From Bacteroidota bacterium (GTDB taxonomy: Bacteria > Bacteroidota > Bacteroidia > Flavobacteriales_D > Crocinitomicaceae): a stretch of 64,000 bases of DNA. The stretch is from positions 1-64,000 of the forward strand of contig JAJRQQ010000031.1 in NCBI GenBank assembly GCA_024280155.1. The letters run 5' to 3'. Position numbers and translations under genes: made by a program. Shown one piece after another: positions 18,329 through 27,145 of the stretch. The stretch's first letter is position 1; every line of letters begins with the position of its first letter. Under the pieces are notes generated by a model. That model worked only from the letters and a program-made list of their open reading frames with translations, searched no databases and was not told where the DNA came from.

Positions 18329-19642
18329 ATGAAGAGAAAAATAGCGTTGGTAGCATTCTTCTTTTTGGCAAGTTTTTCATTTGCACCAGAAGTTGAATTT
18401 GTAGAATACGATCTAGACAATGGCTTACATGTCGTCTTGCATCAAGATAACTCTGCTCCGGTTGTGATTACATCTGTAATGTATCATGTAGGCGCGAAAG
18501 ATGAAGATCCAGACAGAACTGGATTTGCCCACTTTTTTGAACATTTATTGTTTGAAGGGACCGAGAATATCGGTCGTGGAGAATGGTTTAAAATTGTAAG
18601 TTCAAATGGAGGAACAAACAACGCTAACACAACCGATGATAGAACGTATTACTATGAGGTTTTTCCTTCTAATAATCTAGAGCTAGGTCTATGGATGGAG
18701 TCTGAAAGAATGCTTCACCCTGTAATCAACCAAGAAGGTGTAGATACTCAAAATGAAGTTGTAAAAGAAGAAAAACGTTTGCGTGTTGATAATTCTCCTT
18801 ACGGTCATTTTATTGAGCAGATTAAAGTGAATCTTTTCACAAAACACCCTTACCGATGGACAACTATTGGTTCAATGGATGACCTTGATGCTGCAACTTT
18901 AGAAGAATTTCAAGCTTTTAATAAGAAGTTTTATATTCCAAATAATGCTGTATTAGTTGTTGCTGGGGATATTGATTTTGATGAAACAAAAAAAATGATT
19001 CAAGATTATTTCGGGCCAATTCCAAAAGGAGAACCTATTGTAAGAAAACAATTTGTTGAAGATCCAATTACTGAGCAAATTAATGCAGAATACCATGATC
19101 CTAATATTCAATTACCTGCAATTTTAACGGCATATAGAACGCCATCAATGAAAACTCGTGATGCTTATGTGTTGGAAATGATTTCTACTTTATTGAGTGA
19201 TGGGAATAGTTCTCGACTATACCGTAAAATGGTAGATAATAAAAAAGAAGCGCTAAATGTTGGAGCATTCAGTTATGCGGAAGAGGATTATGGAATGTAT
19301 ATTATTTATGCAATGCCGATGGGAGACACTCCTCTGGATACTTTAGTTGCTGATTTTGATGAAGAGATTGTGAAATTGCAAACGGAGTTAATTTCTGAGG
19401 ATGAATTGCAAAAACTGAAGAATAAATACGAAAATTCTTTCGTAAGTTCTAACTCAAGTGTAGAAGGAATCGCAAACTCTTTGGCAAGATATTACATGCT
19501 TTATGGAGATATCAATCTAATTAATACTGAATTGGAAATTTATAACAGCATTACTCCTGAAGAAATTATGGAGGTTGCAAAGAAGTATTTAAACAAGAAT
19601 CAACGTTTGGTTTTAAAATATCTTCCTGTTGAAGGAGAATAA
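18329..19642 (+). CDS. M16 family zinc metallopeptidase, catalytic subunit
   Basis: 437 residues with a signal peptide (MKRKIALVAFFFLASFSFA). The inverted zinc motif HFFEHLLFEGT (HxxEH) is at about residues 68-78, and the downstream Glu lies in the region near NEVVKEEKR. The second M16-like half contains the conserved Arg-Tyr type loop (GNSSRLYRKMV). It is the active member of a pair, with the non-catalytic partner 12 bases downstream. Such pairs degrade peptides in the periplasm or at the outer membrane. The -7-like box at 18294-18301 could drive the pair. Confidence 0.9.
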   Translation: MKRKIALVAFFFLASFSFAPEVEFVEYDLDNGLHVVLHQDNSAPVVITSVMYHVGAKDEDPDRTGFAHFFEHLLFEGTENIGRGEWFKIVSSNGGTNNANTTDDRTYYYEVFPSNNLELGLWMESERMLHPVINQEGVDTQNEVVKEEKRLRVDNSPYGHFIEQIKVNLFTKHPYRWTTIGSMDDLDAATLEEFQAFNKKFYIPNNAVLVVAGDIDFDETKKMIQDYFGPIPKGEPIVRKQFVEDPITEQINAEYHDPNIQLPAILTAYRTPSMKTRDAYVLEMISTLLSDGNSSRLYRKMVDNKKEALNVGAFSYAEEDYGMYIIYAMPMGDTPLDTLVADFDEEIVKLQTELISEDELQKLKNKYENSFVSSNSSVEGIANSLARYYMLYGDINLINTELEIYNSITPEEIMEVAKKYLNKNQRLVLKYLPVEGE

Positions 19643-19654
19643 ATAAAGGAAAAA

Positions 19655-21706
19655 ATGAAAAAAATATTATTTTTAAGTATAACACTTGTTTTTACAAGTG
19701 TTATCTACGGACAGATTGATAGAAGTGTGCAACCTAAACCAGGACCTGCACCAGAAATTAATATAAAAACTCCAAAAGTTTTCACGCTAAAGAATGGATT
19801 GTAGGTTTTAGTGGTGGAAAACCATAAATTACCGACTGTTTCTGTGAACCTGAGAATTGACAACCCACCAATTCTTGAAGGAAAAAAGGCTGGAGTTTCT
19901 TCTTTGATGGGAGGATTATTGGGAACAGGTTCAACAAATGTTTCTAAAACAGATTTTGATGATAAAATTGATTTCTTAGGTGCGAATGTAAGCTTTTACA
20001 GTACCGGAGCTTGGGGACAAACTTTAAGTAAGTATTTTCCAGAAGTTTTTGAATTAATGACTGATGCACTATTAAATCCAAACTTTACACAGGAAGAATT
20101 TGATAAAGCAGTTGAACAAACCATTGAAGGATTAAATTCTGGAGAGAAAAGTGTAGCTAACATAGCTCGAATAGTTCGTGCAGCGATTGCTTATGGAAAA
20201 AATCATCCTTATGGAGAATTTGAAACGGTAGAGTCTGTGAAGAATGTCACATTAGAAGATGTAAAAGCTTCTTATAACACATCTTTTAAACCGAATAATG
20301 CCTATTTAGTTGTAATGGGGGATGTTTCTTTCAAGCAAGTGAAAAAGTTAGCGAAAAAATTCCTAGCGGATTGGGAAAAGGAGATTAACATTACTGAACT
20401 TGCCTCGATTCAACCAGTAAATGTTGAGAAAACAGAAATTGATTTTATCAACATGTCAAATGCTGTTCAGTCTGAAGTATCGGTTGTATATAATATCACA
20501 TTAAAAATGTCAGACCCGGATTATCACGCTGTATTAGTTGCAAATCAAATTTTAGGGGGTGATTTTAACTCTTATTTGAATATGAACTTGAGAGAAGAGC
20601 ATGGCTTTACTTATGGAGCTCGAACAAGAGTTTCTACAGATAAATATGCAGGACTCTTTTCTACAGGTGTTTCTGTTCGGAATAATGTAACTGATAGTAC
20701 TGTAACGGAAACGATGAAAGAAATTAACCGTATTCGTACTGAAAAAGTGGAAGAAGACCGTTTGAAAGATGTAAAAGCAAGTTATGTAGGGAGTTTTGTC
20801 CGTTCTATGGAAAAATCATCTACAATTGCGAATTATGCTCTGAATATTAAAACAAATAATTTGCCAGAAGATTTTTATGCTACATTCTTGCAGAAAATTA
20901 ATGCAGTGACTGTGGAGGATATTCAACGAGTAGCCGTTAAGTATTTTGGATATGATAATGTTAGAATTGTTGTCGTAGGAAAAGCAGTAGATGTTTTACC
21001 TGGATTAATTGCACTCCCTTATCCAGTAAATTATTTTGATAAATATGCAAATCCTACTGAAAAACCAGAATTAATGAAGTCAGCGCCGGATGGAGTAACT
21101 GTTGGGACGGTTGTTAGTGGTTATGTAGAGGCTATTGGAGGTGCTGAAAAGATTGAGACTGTACAGTCTGTAAATCAAGTTATGGAGGCAGAGATTCAAG
21201 GTCAAAAATTAAAAATGACTGTTAAGTTGATGAAACCAAATAAAGAAGCAATGTCTATCGAAATGATGGGGATGGTAATGCAGAAAGGAGTTTTTAACGG
21301 TGAAAATGGATACAACGAGTCTAGAGGGCAAAAAATTCCAATGACGGAAGAAGAGGTTGCTGAGAAAAAAGAATCTTCAGTTCCTTTCGAAGTTTTAGAT
21401 TTAATAAAAAAAGGTGAATTAATTGGTGTTGAGACAATTGATGGAGTAGAGTCTTATGTTGTGAAAACAGAAAACTCGAAATATTATTTTGATATAAAAT
21501 CAGGGTTAATGATTCGTAAAACAGATTCTATGGATGATGGTCAAGGGAACATTACAGTTCAGGTTGTAAATTACGGTGACTATCAAGAGGTGGATGGCGT
21601 AAAGTTTCCTTTTGAAATGAAATCGAAAATGGGACCTATGGATATTGTTTTTAAAACAATCGAATTGAAAGTTAATAGCGACGTCTCTAATGAAGATTTT
21701 GAATAG
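19655..21706 (+). pseudogene. M16 family peptidase partner subunit with in-frame TAG at codon 50
   Basis: The true start is the ATG at 19655, which gives the signal peptide MKKILFLSITLVFTSVIYG. Codon 50 (19802-19804) is TAG in the context LKNGL-stop-VLVVENHKLP, after which the frame stays open to the genuine TAG at 21704-21706 (684 codons in all). Homologues read NGLQVLVVEN here, so a Gln codon has probably become a stop. The protein lacks HxxEH, as usual for the partner. After about residue 440 it has an extra C-terminal domain resembling lipoprotein-binding beta-sheet proteins (EIQGQKLKMTVKLMKPNK). A restart at GTG 19811 would lose the signal peptide. Confidence 0.85.
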
Positions 21707-21730
21707 TTAGATGCTTTAACTTAAGAATGG

Positions 21731-21764
21731 ACACTCAATTGGAAACAGTTGGGTGTTTTTTTTT
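21731..21764 (+). terminator. Terminator after the M16 gene pair
   Basis: Stem ACACTCAATTG with CAGTTGGGTGT (two G-T wobbles), GAAA loop, then a run of nine T. It lies 25 bases after the stop codon. Confidence 0.85.
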
Positions 21765-21822
21765 ACAAAAAATAGAATGTTAGAAATGAATGGGGATTAA
21801 TCGTTTACATGATATATGTCAG

Positions 21823-21852
21823 TTGATAGTCCGTTTAGTTTCTCTATTTTTG
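21823..21852 (+). promoter_or_regulatory. Bacteroidota-type promoter for the decarboxylase gene
   Basis: TTG at 21823-21825 and TATTTTTG at 21845-21852 (TAnnTTTG), separated by 19 bases. This predicts transcription starting near 21857 and a leader of about 18 bases before the ATG at 21875. Confidence 0.6.
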
Positions 21853-21874
21853 CAGAAAATAATCAATAGAAGAA

Positions 21875-23101
21875 ATGTATCAATTCTGGAAGAAAAAAAC
21901 AGGGAAAGAAATTAAAGACATTGTTTTTAATGCTTTGGAGGAAAATGTAAACTACGAAAAGCAGAACATTCTCGGTATCCCAGCGTCTTATTTAGATGAT
22001 AAAATTTTCAATCAAGACAATTCATTCCTACAAGATGCACCTTTTATTTCAACATTGATTCAGAATCCAAATCATATTGGATGTCATACTTTAGGGAAGT
22101 CGGAACCTTTTTTTAAGGGGACACATGATATTGAACGAGAATTGATTAATATTTGTGCAGTTGATATTCTCAAAGGAAAAAAAGGTGAGCAAGATGGTTA
22201 TTTAGCATCAGGGGGTACAGAAGCAAATATTCAGGCAATATGGATTTATCGTAATTATTTCATGCAAGAAATGAATGCTCGTCAAGATGAAATATGTGTC
22301 CTTTGCAGTGAAGACAGTCATTATTCAATGGACAAAGCGGGGAATCTATTGACCTTAAGTGTTAAGAAAGTACCTTTAATTGATGATTCACGAAAACTGA
22401 GCGAGACTGAATTAGATGTAATTCTAGCACAAGCACAAGCTGAGGGTAAAAAATATTGTATTGTTGTTGCAAATATGATGACGACAATGTTTGGTTCGGT
22501 TGATTGTGTAGATACCTATGTCAATGCTCTAAAAAAGCATAATTTATCATACAAAATTCACGTTGATGGTGCCTTTGGAGGGTTTTATTATCCATTCACC
22601 GACCAAGATAGTCGTTTGACTTTTGAAAACAAAGAGATTAATTCTTTTACATTAGATGCTCATAAAATGGCTCAAGCTCCTTATGGGACTGGAATTTTCA
22701 TCATTCGCAAAGGTTTTATGTCATTTGCAAATACTAAAGAAGCCAGTTATGTTGAAGGTGAGGATTTTACATTAATTGGAAGTCGATCCGGTGCAAATGC
22801 TATTGCTGTTTGGATGATTCTAATGAAGAACGGTCCATTCGGTTGGCAAGAGAAAATTTTCATTCTTCAGAAAAGAACAGAATGGATGTGTGAGCAGCTG
22901 AAAGAATTGAATTTCGACTTCTATCGACATGAGAAATCAAATATAATAACAATTCGAAGTCAATTTGTGACAGAAGGAATTGCGCATAAGTTTGGTCTAG
23001 TTCCAGATAATCACAAGCAACCCAATTGGTATAAAATCGTAATTATGGACCACGTAACGATAGAAAAGTTATTGTTGTTACTAGAGGATTTGAGAAAATA
23101 G
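21875..23101 (+). CDS. PLP-dependent group II amino acid decarboxylase
   Basis: 408 residues. It has the fold-type I layout: YLASGGTEANIQAIW (PLP phosphate-binding region), an SEDSHYSMDKA segment stacking on the cofactor, HVDGAFGGFYYP (the Asp that contacts the pyridine nitrogen), and SFTLDAHKMAQAPYGTG with the Schiff-base Lys. This family includes histidine, aspartate-1, tyrosine and glutamate decarboxylases. The short length and N-terminus resemble bacterial histidine/aspartate-type enzymes more than GadB, but the substrate cannot be fixed from sequence alone. It is a single cytoplasmic gene with its own promoter. Confidence 0.83.
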   Translation: MYQFWKKKTGKEIKDIVFNALEENVNYEKQNILGIPASYLDDKIFNQDNSFLQDAPFISTLIQNPNHIGCHTLGKSEPFFKGTHDIERELINICAVDILKGKKGEQDGYLASGGTEANIQAIWIYRNYFMQEMNARQDEICVLCSEDSHYSMDKAGNLLTLSVKKVPLIDDSRKLSETELDVILAQAQAEGKKYCIVVANMMTTMFGSVDCVDTYVNALKKHNLSYKIHVDGAFGGFYYPFTDQDSRLTFENKEINSFTLDAHKMAQAPYGTGIFIIRKGFMSFANTKEASYVEGEDFTLIGSRSGANAIAVWMILMKNGPFGWQEKIFILQKRTEWMCEQLKELNFDFYRHEKSNIITIRSQFVTEGIAHKFGLVPDNHKQPNWYKIVIMDHVTIEKLLLLLEDLRK

Positions 23102-23170
23102 GGAAGAGAATACTTCTTTAGTAATTACGTCCCCTCGTTCCTCGTGACTCAGACCACCATTCTGTCTCTC

Positions 23171-23953
23171 TCAAAAATCTTTCTTTCTTAACTTTCTTCT
23201 CATTCTAAATAAAGGAATTAATATCCAGAAACTCAAAGTAGACATTGAAACAAGTACGCCAAGATATGTACCGTAAAATTGTTTCATAACTGCACCCGTA
23301 TATCCAAGTAGGGCAGATGCATCTAGTTTTAACATGATGAGTATACGTGACAAATCAATCGGATTTGCCATTGTAGCAACCAAAGTAAATTTATCCAATG
23401 GATATTCGTTAAATTTGATTAAAAAAATCATGAATACTGCGTCGTAAACAACTGCAAACATCAGCCACATTAAAATTGCAAATCCAAATCCTTTGATTTT
23501 ATTATCTGTTGAAATGGCAATGTTGTATGCTAAAGCAACAAAAATGAAATTCAGAAAAGCTCCTACTAGAAGAAGTAAAGAGAAATCAAAAATTGCAGAT
23601 GATTTGAATAACCCATAAAAAACGAAAGGGATTCCAATACCTAAAACAAGACTCAATGTCAGTGACAAAGAGATTCCAATGTATTGGCCCATAAATATTT
23701 TACTTCTTTTAATTGGTTGGGCGAGAAGTAACTCTGTAAATTCTTTGGAATTGTAATAATACATCACTCCGAAGATGGTTCCTATTAAAGGGACTAAGAT
23801 TATGATTATGTTCATCAATGTAATAATAGCCTTATCTATATCATTATTTAGAAAGAACAATGAAAAAGAAATTAAAAGGTAAAAAACGAAATAAACATAA
23901 CTCCACCTACTTCGTAATAAATCAAAAATTGAATATTTTAATATTTTAAGCAT
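23171..23953 (-). CDS. nosY: NosY, ABC transporter permease of the N2O reductase maturation system
   Basis: 260 residues with six predicted membrane helices (for example YVYFVFYLLISFSLFFLN and IIIILVPLIGTIFGVMYYY). The conserved LLLAQPIKRSKIFMGQYIG cytoplasmic segment, typical of ABC-2 permeases of the NosY type, is present. It overlaps nosF by eight bases and is last in the nosL-nosD-nosF-nosY order. With NosF and NosD it assembles a transporter needed to build the CuZ centre of NosZ, probably by supplying sulfur or handling copper. Confidence 0.9.
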   Translation of the reverse strand: MLKILKYSIFDLLRSRWSYVYFVFYLLISFSLFFLNNDIDKAIITLMNIIIILVPLIGTIFGVMYYYNSKEFTELLLAQPIKRSKIFMGQYIGISLSLTLSLVLGIGIPFVFYGLFKSSAIFDFSLLLLVGAFLNFIFVALAYNIAISTDNKIKGFGFAILMWLMFAVVYDAVFMIFLIKFNEYPLDKFTLVATMANPIDLSRILIMLKLDASALLGYTGAVMKQFYGTYLGVLVSMSTLSFWILIPLFRMRRKLRKKDF

Positions 23954-24653
23954 ATTGTTTTGAAATTAATTGAGCAATTGCATGTTCTAAATTTTCTTGT
24001 TCTGTTTGTTTCTTGAGCTCATCTACAGATCCTTTGAAATAAATCTTCCCATCAAGTAAAAAAACGATTTCGTCTGCCATTTCATCAACAAAACTCATAA
24101 TGTGTGTCGTAATAAGAATTGTTTTTCCTTTCTCTCTTTCTTTGTTGATTAATTCTTTCAAATAAATCAGTGCAATAGGATCTAGACCAGTCGTAGGCTC
24201 ATCTAATATAATCAAGTCACTTTCAAACATAAATGTCAAGACCAAGTTTACTTTTTGCTTTGTTCCACCCGATAAATGTCCTAATTTCTTCTTCATAAAA
24301 GGCCTTAGCCCAAATAAGTCAATTAATTCTCTCTCTTTTGCTTCTTTTGGTCGCAGGTTTTTAACCATTTCAATTAATTCAGAAACGGATAAGTTTGCTG
24401 GAAAATTTGCGATTTGAGGTAAGTAATTGATGTTATTTCGGTATTCCCATTTTTTTAGAATGCTTTTTCCATCAAGTTCAATATCACCTTTATTTGGAAT
24501 AACCATTCCAAGAATAGATTTAATCAAAGTTGTCTTTCCTGAACCATTTGGACCTAAAATAGCGAAAATCCCCCCTTTTTTAATGTCTAAATCTAGTCCG
24601 TCTAGGACAACTAATTTTCCGAATTTTTTATGTAGGCTTTTAATTGTAATCAT
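23946..24653 (-). CDS. nosF: NosF, ABC transporter ATPase for NosZ maturation
   Basis: 235 residues with Walker A GPNGSGKTTLIKS at about 35-47, signature LSGGTKQKVNL, and Walker B LIILDEPTTGLD with a following switch His (ITTHIM). The order next to nosD and nosY identifies it as NosF rather than a generic ABC-2 ATPase. It hydrolyses ATP on the cytoplasmic face of the NosFY complex. The gap to nosD is 16 bases and it overlaps nosY. Confidence 0.92.
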   Translation of the reverse strand: MITIKSLHKKFGKLVVLDGLDLDIKKGGIFAILGPNGSGKTTLIKSILGMVIPNKGDIELDGKSILKKWEYRNNINYLPQIANFPANLSVSELIEMVKNLRPKEAKERELIDLFGLRPFMKKKLGHLSGGTKQKVNLVLTFMFESDLIILDEPTTGLDPIALIYLKELINKEREKGKTILITTHIMSFVDEMADEIVFLLDGKIYFKGSVDELKKQTEQENLEHAIAQLISKQYA

Positions 24654-24669
24654 TAGTATCTAATTTAAA

Positions 24670-25913
24670 CTATTCTTCTATTTGATTAATTGGTTTCATC
24701 AGTGGTTTCGCATCGACAAGATTATCGGGGGTGAAAACAGGAGAAACTTTTTCGGAAAAATTGATAATGTCCACGAATAAACTTCTCAGAAGGATTAATG
24801 TCTCAGGTGTTTGATTTACGATGTATGAAACAAGTTTCACAGGTCTATGTGGAACATCTCCAATTCCATCTTTATTCAAATCATAGCCAGAATATTCACT
24901 CCAATAATTGGCCTCAAAAAGATTGTCGTTAACTTTGCTATTGTAAGATAAATCAAAAGCATTATGCATAAAGTTATTGTATTCAAAGAGGTTCGTATAA
25001 CATCCTCCAGTAAATTTTAAAGCCCATCCGTTACGAATGAAATGATTGTTCTTATAGGTGATTCTATTGCAGCCATCAATGTTGATTCCAATTGTGTTCT
25101 GTTCAAAAACATTATCAGATATTGTTGCATCATTTATTTCTTTCAAAAGAAGACCGTACGAAGCCATTACCCAATTGTAGTGAAAAGTGTTGTGGTGCAT
25201 TTTAATATGTTAGAAAACATTACGGCTACACCTGCACCATTCCTCATAAATTCATTGTGATGGTATTCATTGTTATCGGAAAACATAAAGTGTAAACCAT
25301 AACGTAAATTGTCAAAACTAGTATTGTGAGATATATGGCTGTAATCAACAAATTCAAGGTAAATTCCATCCCTCATTCCAGAGATTATATTTTCTTCAAT
25401 CCTTAGGTGTGAACTTTTCCATACATGAATACCGTTTCCAGAACTAGATTCTTCTCTAGCATCACCTATAACTGTGTTATTTTTTATAACACCGTATTTT
25501 GAACTTTGGATAATTAAACTGTAAAACACATCTCTAAAATCATTGTCTTTTATGGTGAAATTGCGAGATTTAGAAACAAACACACCAGAAATTTCTTTGG
25601 TGTAACTCATGCCTACATTTCTAAATTTGAATCCGGAAATAGAAAAGTTGTTGCCACTTACAGCAATTATACTTTCTTTTTTATATTGTCCATCGATAGT
25701 AGGCATATCAACACCTACTAATTGAATACCATCATTCATCATGATGATTGTTTCTTTATAAACACCTTTTTTAACCAAAACAGTGTCACCTTCATCCGCT
25801 AAAGAAATACCATTTTTAATCGTTTTAATACTACACGATTTACAAACAGTAATTGTTTTCGAATTAGAGTAGGAGGTAAGTAAAAGGAAGAAAAATATAA
25901 GAGTAGTTTTCAT
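24670..25913 (-). pseudogene. nosD: NosD, periplasmic copper/CuZ maturation protein, with a one-base frameshift
   Basis: The gene starts at 25913 with a signal peptide (MKTTLIFFFLLLTSYSNS) and shows CASH-type right-handed beta-helix repeats (IKNNTVIGD, IEENIISGM, SHISHNTSFDNLRYGLHFMFSDNN). In the run NGAGVAVMFSN the frame breaks near 25205-25216. The first frame ends shortly after in TTIG and stop, and a second frame resumes with KMHHNTFHYNWVMASYGLLL and continues to a C-terminal membrane-anchor-like tail ending QIEE. The total span of 1,244 bases is one short of 415 codons, consistent with a single lost base in an A-rich stretch. This is a mutation or a sequence error. Confidence 0.88.
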
Positions 25914-25915
25914 AT

Positions 25916-26356
25916 TTATTCGGATAGTTCTTCTTTTAATTCATCCCAATTTAATAATTCTCCACCGTATTCCTTCTGAGTTTTAGTGGCTAATTCTAAA
26001 GTCGAAAATGCAGAAAGATTAGCTCCCATTGGACTTTTGATCTCTTCGTTGATCATAAAAGTAGCTTCTTTAGCATTTACTAAAACACCAGGATTAGCAT
26101 AGTCCGCAACAAGAATAAATGCTAAATTATCTTCATTATTCTTTTCATTAATAGTTCTAACCATACATTCGATGGCATCAAAAACAAAAGCTTTTCCTTT
26201 CTTGGTGACATATTCTGCTGCATGACTTCTATCTACAACTGTCATATCACAATGCATACAGTGTACATTTCCATAATCAATTTCAACAGGTTCAACATTA
26301 CAAGAATAAAGTGCTAACACCAATAAAGATGTTAGCACTATGAAAATATTTTTCAT
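25916..26356 (-). CDS. nosL: NosL copper-chaperone lipoprotein
   Basis: 146 residues with a lipobox (VLALYSCNVEP) and the NosL metal motif HCMHCDMTVVD at about residues 33-43. FVFDAIECMVRT follows, as in NosL proteins. It delivers Cu+ to apo-NosZ or NosD on the periplasmic side. The stop is two bases before the nosD start, so translation is coupled. Confidence 0.93.
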   Translation of the reverse strand: MKNIFIVLTSLLVLALYSCNVEPVEIDYGNVHCMHCDMTVVDRSHAAEYVTKKGKAFVFDAIECMVRTINEKNNEDNLAFILVADYANPGVLVNAKEATFMINEEIKSPMGANLSAFSTLELATKTQKEYGGELLNWDELKEELSE

Positions 26357-26380
26357 ATTATAATTTAGTATAAAGTAAGT

Positions 26381-26971
26381 TTACTTCTTTTTTGCTTCTT
26401 TCTTACCTACAAAGAAAGCAATAAAAGTTAAAAGAATACCAACAAACATAAAATAAGCACCTGTTCTCGGGTAAGAATGAGCTGTAAAGTTGAGAATATC
26501 CTTCGACCCAAAGAGTGGAGGTTGGAACCCCATTACTGAACCATCAGGATTTTTAAAAATCATAATGGCATTAGGATCTAAATTATGTCCATAATCGTAT
26601 TCCCATAAATAGAAATCATACATCCCTGCAATTCCTAGTAACGAAATAAGAATGAACCAAACCAAATATAGCTTGTATTTCCCTATAAATCCAAATATTA
26701 TACCTAACGCAGCCATAAATCCAATGACAATTGGGAAAATTTTAAATTCAGGAATTGTTTCTGGAATATACTGCATACCAACATAATGATTCATTAAATT
26801 GATATTTTTAATATCGAATTCATGTGTGTCAGAAAATTTATTGATATGAATATCCATCCCTAGTGGAATAGGGTATTGTGGAGCTTCTAAAGTGATGTTC
26901 CACAATGGGAAAGCAAATAGACCGAGAATTAATAATGATCCAATAATCATTAATACTTTTGACTTTTTCAT
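26381..26971 (-). CDS. Nos-cluster membrane protein of unknown function
   Basis: 196 residues. One N-terminal TM helix (VLMIIGSLLILGLFAFPLWNI) is followed by an extracytoplasmic loop with His and Met residues (MDIHINKFSDTHEF, NLMNHYVGMQYI). Two more helices are near 85-125 and one is near the C-terminus (GAYFMFVGILLTFIAFFVG). It is first in the second nos transcript, directly upstream of nosL. Similar small membrane proteins occur in Bacteroidota nos clusters; their role is not established. The Met/His-rich loop could fit copper handling, which is inference only. Confidence 0.75.
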   Translation of the reverse strand: MKKSKVLMIIGSLLILGLFAFPLWNITLEAPQYPIPLGMDIHINKFSDTHEFDIKNINLMNHYVGMQYIPETIPEFKIFPIVIGFMAALGIIFGFIGKYKLYLVWFILISLLGIAGMYDFYLWEYDYGHNLDPNAIMIFKNPDGSVMGFQPPLFGSKDILNFTAHSYPRTGAYFMFVGILLTFIAFFVGKKEAKKK

Positions 26972-27010
26972 GACATTTTTTATTTAATTATTTTCATCTG
27001 TTTAATACTC

Positions 27011-27018
27011 CAAAGTTA
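27011..27018 (-). promoter_or_regulatory. -7 box of the second nos promoter
   Basis: On the minus strand TAACTTTG fits TAnnTTTG. It predicts transcription starting near 27006, about 35 bases before the gene at 26971, with the operator centre 41.5 bases upstream of that start. Confidence 0.55.
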
Positions 27019-27034
27019 TAAAAATTTGCACCTT

Positions 27035-27060
27035 TTTTATGTGAGGTATGTTACATAAAA
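27035..27060. promoter_or_regulatory. CRP/FNR-family operator upstream of the nosL-D-F-Y transcript
   Basis: A 26-base near-palindrome: TTTTATGTGA, six bases, TTACATAAAA, with a single mismatch between arms. The core TGTGA-N6-TTACA is the CRP/FNR superfamily layout. The centre (27047.5) lies 29.5 bases from the first base of the -7 box. Confidence 0.65.
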
Positions 27061-27088
27061 CTGTCTGAATTTCAATTGTTTGGGTATT

Positions 27089-27127
27089 AAAAAAGCGAGT
27101 AATCATTACAAGATTACTCGCTTTTTT
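27089..27127 (-). terminator. Terminator after nosZ
   Basis: Strong hairpin: AAAAGCGAGTAATC and GATTACTCGCTTTT with a seven-base loop and an A/T tract on each side. It separates the FAS1-cytochrome-nosZ unit from the downstream accessory genes. Confidence 0.88.
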
Positions 27128-27145
27128 TTAATCTAATAGTTCAGC

